From NCBI GenBank assembly GCA_031292305.1, contig JARLHJ010000031.1, positions 1 through 51,459 on the forward strand: a DNA stretch of 51,459 nt. The letters run 5' to 3'. The position numbers were made by a program, and so were the translations under genes. How positions within the stretch are numbered: position 1 is the first letter of the stretch; every line of letters begins with the position of its first letter. The notes below the pieces were generated by a model. It did not search any database. It was not told where the DNA came from and saw only the letters and a list, made by a program, of their open reading frames with translations. This document shows positions 45,984 through 51,459 of the stretch, one piece after another. Origin of the DNA: Candidatus Babeliales bacterium (lineage in GTDB: Bacteria; Babelota; Babeliae; Babelales; JABDEC01).

Positions 45984-48950
45984 TTATTTATTTTTTTTCT
46001 GCCCAATTTGTAATAACTTAACAATTGGATTTTTTAACTTCGGTTTATTTTTCAACTTATTTTGTACAACCTTTATATCATTATTATTAATTTTAGCCCC
46101 TGAAGTAACCAGTGCATTGTAAATATAAACTTTATCAGCAAATGGAGATTGGATTGTATATTGTAAAACAGTTTTGCCTTTAGGGTCTTTTGCATTTACA
46201 ACGTTTTTAGCAACCTTCTTATTTAGCACATACACAACGGGCGCAATTCTAGGATTAACCATTATTGGTGTTTGCCCATTCTGATTTTTGATATTTACAT
46301 TTAACTTTTTTAAGTTTTGTTGGGCTAAATTAACTTTTTTCTTAAGCTGATTAATTTTTTTAACATTTTTGCTCTCTTGAGCCTGCTTAAATTCTTGAAA
46401 TACATTTGACAAACCCATAAGCTTGGTTGTTGTATCTTTAAATTGTTTTTCCTGTTGTGCAGCAATTTTAGCAGCCAGATTTTTATTGGCTTTCTCTTTA
46501 GCAATCTTATCTTTAACAGTTTTGTCAGCCTTATCTTTAGTAATCTTATCTTTGGATATTTTATCAGCTTTGTCTTTTTCATCCTGTTCATCCTGAACAA
46601 TTTTATCCGCAGCTTCTTTGTCTGATTTGTCTTTTGCATCTAAGTCTGCCTTGTCTTGAATAGCTTTATCTGCAGATTCTTTATCCGCTACTTCTTTATC
46701 AAGTTGTGCTTTTATCTTATCTGCTTTTTCTTTATCTTTATCGGCTTTGTCTTTTGCTTCTTTGTCAGCTATTTCTTTGGCTAGTTGTGCTTTTGCCTTG
46801 TCAGCTTTTTCTTTTGCAAGGAGTGCAGTCTCTTTGTCAGCTTTTTCCTTATCGGCTATTTCTTTGGCTAGTTGTGCTTTTGCCTTATCAGCTTTTTCTT
46901 TGTCAAGGCGTGCTTTTTCTTTATCGGCGACTAGTTTGTCAGCCGCTTCTTTGGCAAGGCGTGCTTCTTCTTTATCTGCTTTATCTTTAGCAATTTTCAC
47001 TCTTAATGCTTTGTCCTTATCCGTCTTTTCTTTCGCAGCTTTTTCTTGATTTGAGATTATTTGAAGTTTTATATTAAATGTTCCATTTTTGTTAACAAAT
47101 TGTTTTAATATTTCCCTATCTTCTTTAGATAAAAGTTTGAATAAAGATTCAAAATCAAAATCTTTTTTTAGTGTTTGCATAGAAGAATCGTTGGAATCAA
47201 AATAAGTTATAATGCTATTTAAATAATGATTATTTGGCACATTATTAAGTGTTGGAATATTTAATTTTGTAAATTCTGATTTTAAGTTATTCATCATATA
47301 TATTTCATTATCCGGGAATGTAAGTATTGCGGTAAAAAATTTAGTTTGGTTGATGCCCTTAACTAATATTAGTACATTTTTGAAAGTTACTATTTTATTA
47401 TCTAAGGTTGTTGTTAATGAATTTATAAAAAAATATTTATTGAAAACAGGAGCAACTGCGCCCATAGAATTATATAAAAATTTATCAAATGAAGTATTGA
47501 TGTCCAAATTATTAATTTTAGTTATAGAGATTCCCGCTGTCATTGCAACTATAGCTGGTGGTCGCTTATCTTTTTCTGTAATTATTTTTATGTCGACAGG
47601 TATTTCTAATGGATAAATTAATATTACTTCTTTATTTTTTAAAACAATTGGTTCTAATTGATTTACAAATTTACCATTTTTAATTTCAAGGGTATGTTGC
47701 TTTAAAAGCACTTCATTAATTACACTTATTTTATCGTCTAATGCAATAGCCCTAAATATTTCTGTTCCTGGAAACATCACCGAAGGCAATGCTGTGATTC
47801 CATATTTTATTCCAGTTCCAGATTTTTCTTTTACGCGATCCGTAACATAAATAAGAATTTTTTTTAATTCTTTATCTTTATAAATTACTGCTTTAGTAGC
47901 ATCAGGTGCATATTTGTTTAATGAGTCAAAAAACATTGAATAGTTAGCTGTTCTTGAAATCTTTGGATCACTACAACGTAATAAACTACTAGAAGAATTT
48001 GCCATAACTGATTCGCTTGTTAATGCACCAGCTGCAATTGTAAAATTAGGTTTTTTAATACCGCCTTTTACAACTCCTTTAGAATTTAATACTGTTGTTA
48101 TATAAGGTAAAATTAGATTTGTATCTCCGCCAAAACAGGTTGTATAATATAAAAAATTTGTTTTTACATTAATGGTTAAAAATTGAACTAAATTTCTATA
48201 ACCATTAAAAGATAAGCCTGCTATATGATTAGAATAACTTTCATCAATAGCATTAGGCATACCTACTTTTAATAAAAAATCTTTGGGATAGCCGCCATGG
48301 CCATCTATTAAAATGTTCCATAAGCCAAAAGTATCATCAATGCCTTGAGTGAATATTTCTAGCCAATTTACATTTTTTAAATTGTTTTTATTTAATAATG
48401 ACCAATTTTCAAAATCTGAGTATTGAGACTTTGTAGTATCAAATTGTAAATTTTGCCATGAAACCTTTTTGAAAATTCCTGCTTTTTGATTGATTCTAAA
48501 ACCGGTTAAAATTTCATCAGAAGTAAATTGAGGATGTTTTTCAGCTTCAGATTTAAATTCAGGGGTATTATATTTTTCAAGAGAATTAAGATATGTTTTT
48601 GGTACTAATAAATATAATGATTTAGATCGGTGTTGATAAATATCCCAATCATTATCATTTAAACTCAAATCTTTTAATTTCTTACTTCTACCATATTTAG
48701 ATTCGTAAATTGAATTAGTTATAATATCTTGAATATTATGTAAAAGTGAAGAAGTTGTAAGAATAGGAAAAGTTTTTTGACAAAGTGCGACACCTAAATC
48801 AAGGGTTATGGGTCCTTTAGAAGTGGATTTGTTTTTCATTTGACTTAATTCTTGACCTGTATCCAAAAACATAGCCACATCTAGAAATCGGGCATTTAAT
48901 GAAATAATTTGAATTATGAATATGATCAGAAAAAACAATCGTTTAAACAT
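45984..48950 (-). CDS. large exported protein: caspase-like His/Cys region, charged coil, ankyrin-like repeats
   Basis: A 988-residue protein with signal peptide MFKRLFFLIIFIIQIISLNA. Residues 205-280 show NILIDGHGGYP (H218), a spacer with IAGLSFNGYRNLVQFL, then NFLYYTTCFGGDTN (C272): a His-Gly after one strand and a Cys after the next is the dyad arrangement of clan CD peptidases (caspase, gingipain, clostripain, CHAT). Residues about 640-850 are a Lys/Asp/Ala coil with imperfect ADKxKAxLAKEIADKE units. The end (about 895-975) has ankyrin-like helices with NIKNQNGQTPIM, NAKDPKGKTVLQYT and TSGAKINNND. Protease activity is inferred only from the dyad. Confidence 0.8.
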   Translation of the reverse strand: MFKRLFFLIIFIIQIISLNARFLDVAMFLDTGQELSQMKNKSTSKGPITLDLGVALCQKTFPILTTSSLLHNIQDIITNSIYESKYGRSKKLKDLSLNDNDWDIYQHRSKSLYLLVPKTYLNSLEKYNTPEFKSEAEKHPQFTSDEILTGFRINQKAGIFKKVSWQNLQFDTTKSQYSDFENWSLLNKNNLKNVNWLEIFTQGIDDTFGLWNILIDGHGGYPKDFLLKVGMPNAIDESYSNHIAGLSFNGYRNLVQFLTINVKTNFLYYTTCFGGDTNLILPYITTVLNSKGVVKGGIKKPNFTIAAGALTSESVMANSSSSLLRCSDPKISRTANYSMFFDSLNKYAPDATKAVIYKDKELKKILIYVTDRVKEKSGTGIKYGITALPSVMFPGTEIFRAIALDDKISVINEVLLKQHTLEIKNGKFVNQLEPIVLKNKEVILIYPLEIPVDIKIITEKDKRPPAIVAMTAGISITKINNLDINTSFDKFLYNSMGAVAPVFNKYFFINSLTTTLDNKIVTFKNVLILVKGINQTKFFTAILTFPDNEIYMMNNLKSEFTKLNIPTLNNVPNNHYLNSIITYFDSNDSSMQTLKKDFDFESLFKLLSKEDREILKQFVNKNGTFNIKLQIISNQEKAAKEKTDKDKALRVKIAKDKADKEEARLAKEAADKLVADKEKARLDKEKADKAKAQLAKEIADKEKADKETALLAKEKADKAKAQLAKEIADKEAKDKADKDKEKADKIKAQLDKEVADKESADKAIQDKADLDAKDKSDKEAADKIVQDEQDEKDKADKISKDKITKDKADKTVKDKIAKEKANKNLAAKIAAQQEKQFKDTTTKLMGLSNVFQEFKQAQESKNVKKINQLKKKVNLAQQNLKKLNVNIKNQNGQTPIMVNPRIAPVVYVLNKKVAKNVVNAKDPKGKTVLQYTIQSPFADKVYIYNALVTSGAKINNNDIKVVQNKLKNKPKLKNPIVKLLQIGQKKNK
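46440..47050 (-). repeat. coding region for the charged coil: degenerate tandem repeats
   Basis: Within the 988-residue protein gene, DNA encoding ADKAKAQLAKEIADKE-like units recurs (for example near 46750-46800 and 46850-46890). It leaves long open frames on the opposite strand rich in Leu/Ser, which are artefacts of the repeat. Such tracts are prone to length change. Confidence 0.75.
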
Positions 48951-49049
48951 TTTGCTCCTATATTTTTATAAATTATATTCGGTGATGTTATCAATTATCA
49001 ATAATTATTTAGGGGGGGGGTGAAACCCTTATTTAAAGTAAATTTGGAT

Positions 49050-49180
49050 CTACCCCTCTACTCATAGTCTAGCGACTATTCCATTGGGGTAAGCGGCGGG
49101 AGAGTTAATTTGAACCTCGGATATTACATGATTTCAGGTTCAAATAAGCTTTTAAACCTGGGGGGATAGGGGTGAAGTAG
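49050..49180. ncRNA. GC-rich stretch with nested inverted repeats, candidate structured RNA
   Basis: Outer arms CTACCCCT (49050-49057) and AGGGG-TGAA-GTAG (49168-49180) can pair with a bulge. Inside are ATAGTC-TAGC-GACTAT (49064-49079) and ATTTGAACCT (49108-49117) with AGGTTCAAAT (49136-49145). CAGGTT (49135-49140) can instead pair with AACCTG (49155-49160), which excludes the previous hairpin. A nine-G run lies just before (49012-49020). No known RNA family recognised; strand unknown. Confidence 0.3.
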
Positions 49181-49184
49181 GTAT

Positions 49185-49214
49185 AATTTTGTAGGAATGT
49201 GGCAAAAGACTTAG
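49185..49214 (+). pseudogene. remnant of a dprA 3' end
   Basis: Read in frame, AAT TTT GTA GGA ATG TGG then CAA AAG ACT TAG gives NFVGMWQKT-stop, against DFAGMWQKI-stop at the dprA end (45646-45675). 21 of 22 bases from ATTTTG to GCAAAA agree. A TGA lies four codons upstream, so only the tail survives. A duplicated dprA end now marks both sides of the 45.7-49.2 kb block. Confidence 0.55.
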
Positions 49215-49304
49215 ATTCTTTTGCGTTTTTTTGAATTTTTTGTATCCTAATATGTAAGAAACTAAAATTTTTAGTTGAAAAATTAAAATCTATTAAGGAT
49301 TAGT

Positions 49305-49568
49305 ATGCCAGTACCAAAGCGTAAGCGATCCAGGTCGCGTAACCGAATAGCACATGCAAATAAACAATTAAAAGGCAAAGATAAAGTATTTACTTTATGT
49401 CATAATTGCCAAGCTCCAATTGAAACGCATGTAGCTTGCCATAATTGTGGTTTTTATAAAGGTGTTAAGATTTTTGACACCAAGATGGACAGAGCCTTAA
49501 AACGTGGTCTTGCTAAAAAAGCAGCTCAACCAGTTGCTCAAGATCCGCAAGCTCCACAACCAGCTTAA
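49305..49568 (+). CDS. rpmF: ribosomal protein L32 with an extended C-terminus
   Basis: An 87-residue protein of the large ribosomal subunit. MPVPKRKRSRSRNRIAHANKQL is the usual start; C-x2-C pairs (LCHNCQAP and ACHNCGFY) form the zinc ribbon. The L32 fold ends near residue 57 (GVKIF); 30 further residues follow (Lys/Arg helix RALKRGLAKKAAQ, then a Pro/Gln/Ala tail). GGATT before the ATG is a modest ribosome site. Ends in a strong terminator. The usual neighbours plsX/fabH are absent, although a FabD-like gene lies about 1.3 kb on. Confidence 0.95.
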   Translation: MPVPKRKRSRSRNRIAHANKQLKGKDKVFTLCHNCQAPIETHVACHNCGFYKGVKIFDTKMDRALKRGLAKKAAQPVAQDPQAPQPA

Positions 49569-49580
49569 ATTGTAAACAAG

Positions 49581-49611
49581 AAAAATCTTCCATATAAAGT
49601 GGAAGATTTTT
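49581..49611 (+). terminator. intrinsic terminator of rpmF
   Basis: AAAAATCTTCCA (49581-49592) pairs with TGGAAGATTTTT (49600-49611), loop TATAAAG, with T-rich sequence following. Confidence 0.82.
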
Positions 49612-49650
49612 TGTTATTATGGGTTTTTAAACAAAAAAATTGAGGGTATA

Positions 49651-50331
49651 ATGGATTTTGCAGAAATACGTGAACGCGCACAATATGAAATAAAAGATTT
49701 TTTAGCAGATAAAAATAACAGATTATTTGCTATCGGTTTAGCAGCTCTATTAGTAATAGGTGGTGCTTATACAGGTTATAAGTATTATTATAGAGGTATA
49801 CAACGTGCAGCTCAACGCGACTTTGCGCAAGCTATGCAAACTTATAATGAAGCTGTAAGTGGACAAGCTAAAAAAGAAAATATTTGGAATGAAGTTGAAT
49901 TTGCTTTTAAAACAGGTTATGAACAAAATAAAAGTTCTTCGATTGCTCCATTTTTCTTAGCTTATCAATCAGAAGCGTTATTAAAGTTAAATAATAAAGA
50001 AGAAGCTTATAAAGTATTAACTCAAGCTGTTGATTCTATGAAATCTCCATTTTCTTATTTTTATCAAATAAAACAAGCATTAATGGAAATTGATATGAAT
50101 CAAGCAGATAAGGGTGTAAAACAATTAGAAAGCTTAGCAAATGATACCAATAATCAATTTGCAGATTTAGCTAATTTTTATTTGGCTGAATATTACTGGT
50201 CTAAAAATGACATTAGCAATGCACAAAAGCATTTTGCTTTAGTTGCTTCTAAAACTTCAGATGACAAAGAATCTATGGCGCAAGCTCCTTGGGTTCAATC
50301 TGCACAAGAAAAGTTAGAACAATTAAGTTAG
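49651..50331 (+). CDS. membrane-anchored TPR protein (YfgM-like)
   Basis: A 226-residue protein. A charged cytosolic start (about 1-25) is followed by one membrane helix (LFAIGLAALLVIGGAYTGYKYYY) and TPR helices outside: NKEEAYKVLTQAVD, QADKGVKQLESLAND, FYLAEYYWSKNDISNAQKHFALVA. Single N-terminal membrane helix plus TPR_21-like repeats is the YfgM layout; YfgM works with the SecYEG/PpiD translocon, which would suit this export-rich genome. A GAGGG ribosome site is present. The next gene starts eight bases after its stop. Confidence 0.85.
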   Translation: MDFAEIRERAQYEIKDFLADKNNRLFAIGLAALLVIGGAYTGYKYYYRGIQRAAQRDFAQAMQTYNEAVSGQAKKENIWNEVEFAFKTGYEQNKSSSIAPFFLAYQSEALLKLNNKEEAYKVLTQAVDSMKSPFSYFYQIKQALMEIDMNQADKGVKQLESLANDTNNQFADLANFYLAEYYWSKNDISNAQKHFALVASKTSDDKESMAQAPWVQSAQEKLEQLS

Positions 50332-50339
50332 GAGCGCAT

Positions 50340-50864
50340 ATGGATGCCCCTATAAAAAATTCTCAATTTAACAATAGCCATCTTTTATTAGATGGCTTAA
50401 CTTCTGAAGAAATTTTAAATCTGATTATAGAAAATAATGAGAATGTTTTTGAAAATAAAATTAATTTAAATAGAGAAAAGCTACTTACCTTAATTGAAAT
50501 ATTTAGAGATAGATCTAAGACATTATTAAAGATGTGTATGCATTTAAACTCTATTTGTGCGGTTCCGACTACTTATGATTCTGAATATTTAGATGAATTA
50601 ATTAATGACAATACTGCTTATCACATCGAAATGCTTATAAAAAGACTAGAATTATCCACTATTGAGTGGAACGAAGAATCTGTTACAGAATTAATAAAAT
50701 CCTTCAGTAAAGAATTTGATATTAAAATTGCATACATAGCACATATAATAAGATTATCTTTAATAGGTAAATCAGATGGACCAGGCATGTATAAAATGTT
50801 ATCAATGCTAGATCGTGATGATGTTATAAAAAGATTAAAGAAATTTAGGTCTTATATATTATAA
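50340..50864 (+). CDS. free-standing protein like the anticodon-binding half of glutamyl-tRNA synthetase
   Basis: ATG 50340 (TAGGAGCG just before it) is chosen over 50289, which lies inside the upstream gene; 174 residues. The C-terminal half, IEWNEESVTELIKSFSKEFDIKIAYIAHIIRLSLIGKSDGPGMYKMLSMLDRDDVIKRL, follows the end of GltX: W-x-x-E...I, K-x...R-x-x-L-x-G-x-x-x-x-P-x-x...L-G-x-x-x...R-L. The N-terminal half (NREKLLTLIEIFRDRSKTLLKM) fits the helix cage that precedes it. There is no Rossmann catalytic domain (no HIGH or KMSKS) in this or neighbouring frames. It may be a truncated paralogue or one part of a split enzyme. Confidence 0.75.
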   Translation: MDAPIKNSQFNNSHLLLDGLTSEEILNLIIENNENVFENKINLNREKLLTLIEIFRDRSKTLLKMCMHLNSICAVPTTYDSEYLDELINDNTAYHIEMLIKRLELSTIEWNEESVTELIKSFSKEFDIKIAYIAHIIRLSLIGKSDGPGMYKMLSMLDRDDVIKRLKKFRSYIL

Positions 50865-50899
50865 AAGATTAAAATAGTAATTGTATGGAGGTTATTAAT

Positions 50900-51459
50900 A
50901 TGAAAATCGGATTAATATTTACCGGCTATGATAGTCAGTTTGTAGGCATGGCTAAAGATTTTTATGATGAGTATCGTATTGTACAAGATTATTTTGAAGA
51001 AGCTTATAATTGTTTAAACATTAATTTTGTAAAACTATGTTTTGCATCTTCTGATCAAGAATTAAGTAAAGTTTCTAATGCATATCTTTCTATTTTTTTA
51101 GTAAATTCTTCATTATTTGCTTTATTAAAAGAACATGGCATTAAACCAGATTTAATTGCTGGCTACGGCATGCCAGGCTTTTATTCTGCAATATATAGCG
51201 CGAATGGTTTTACATTCCCAGATGGTCTTTATTTACTAAAAAAATTTACATCCTTTTATGAAGAAGCTTTTCCTAATATGGCTGATATTGGTATTGTAAA
51301 AATTGAAGAAATTACAGAGTCTAAATTTAAAAAATTATGTAATACATTGAATTTGCATATTGCTAGCTATAATGGAAAAGATGAGTTTATAGTAACAGGT
51401 TTAAATTCTGATATTTTAAAATTAAAAGAAGAAAAAAATAATTTAAATTTTAAAATTAA
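50900..51459 (+). CDS. FabD-like acyltransferase-fold protein lacking the serine nucleophile (cut by right edge)
   Basis: ATG 50900 follows GGAGGTTATTAAT; the frame is open to the window end (186 complete codons). It follows malonyl-CoA:ACP transacylase: MKIGLIFTGYDSQFVGMAKDFYD matches the FPGQGSQ-x-VGM start, then SNAYLSIFLVNSSLFALLKEHGIKPDLIAGYG. At the GHSLGE active site it reads GYGMPG (88-93): the serine is Gly90 and the His is Tyr89. ANGFTFPDGLYLL continues as in FabD. Either a non-catalytic paralogue or a changed chemistry. The far half with the second catalytic His is outside the window. Confidence 0.75.
   Translation, partial: MKIGLIFTGYDSQFVGMAKDFYDEYRIVQDYFEEAYNCLNINFVKLCFASSDQELSKVSNAYLSIFLVNSSLFALLKEHGIKPDLIAGYGMPGFYSAIYSANGFTFPDGLYLLKKFTSFYEEAFPNMADIGIVKIEEITESKFKKLCNTLNLHIASYNGKDEFIVTGLNSDILKLKEEKNNLNFKI

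Noticed and set aside
46443-47049. Several plus-strand open frames rich in Leu/Ser
   Set aside because: They are the complement of the Lys/Asp/Ala repeat coil in the 988-residue protein; no ribosome sites and pure repeat composition.

Overview
The window is AT-rich DNA with compact bacterial gene organisation. It carries standard bacterial housekeeping genes (mnmA, pgsA, ssb, pheS, ppsA, lepA, gyrA, dprA, rpmF and a tRNA-Phe), Shine-Dalgarno sites and intrinsic terminators. About half of the proteins begin with a Sec-type signal peptide, and many of the exported ones have eukaryotic-like folds: PP2C phosphatases, a macrodomain, ubiquitin-like domains, ankyrin repeats and a beta-propeller. Together with the apparent eukaryote-type genes, this fits an intracellular bacterium of protists. 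My best guess is Candidatus Dependentiae (TM6; Babela-like). This is inference from gene content; there is no rRNA in the window to confirm it.

Layout. 1-7.6 kb: an edge-truncated membrane protein resembling the transmembrane part of a protist GPCR, then mnmA, pgsA and ssb mixed with secreted hypotheticals, including two TPR paralogues. 7.7-14.3 kb: an accessory island. A six-gene minus-strand operon encodes a secreted macrodomain protein, a coiled-coil protein, a large unrecognised protein, a possible phosphothreonine-lyase-like protein, a TraB/EreA-like protein and a glycosyltransferase. It converges on a plus-strand gene for a secreted protein with two ubiquitin-like domains. 14.4-17.8 kb: a PLD-like protein, a TPR protein, tRNA-Phe, pheS and two abutting small exported proteins. 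17.8-23.1 kb: ppsA, translationally coupled to a GDP-L-fucose synthase of animal type that has gained a signal peptide, then a branched-chain amino-acid carrier. 23.3-29.6 kb: a secreted propeller protein, a DUF2935-like protein, two hydrophilic repeat proteins, a zinc alcohol dehydrogenase and small exported proteins.

29.6-45.7 kb: lepA, gyrA, a secreted GH1 glucosidase, a second TraB/EreA-like protein, and the main accessory feature. Six genes encode seven PP2C domains, in two clusters (31.6-33.5 and 39.7-44.5 kb). All have signal peptides. Two domains have lost metal-binding aspartates, and in one gene a dead domain is fused in front of an intact one. The second cluster overlaps dprA. 45.7-49.2 kb: a 988-residue secreted protein with a caspase-like His/Cys pair, a long charged coil and ankyrin-like repeats. 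It is followed by a GC-rich structured stretch and a scar matching the last codons of dprA. 49.3-51.5 kb: rpmF, a YfgM-like TPR membrane protein, a free-standing GluRS anticodon-binding-like domain, and a FabD-like protein (cut by the edge) without the nucleophile serine.

Working hypothesis: the exported enzymes act on host signalling (phosphorylation, ADP-ribosylation, ubiquitin recognition, proteolysis) and host sugars (GH1, GDP-fucose). Functions are read from motifs by eye; no search or structure prediction was run.
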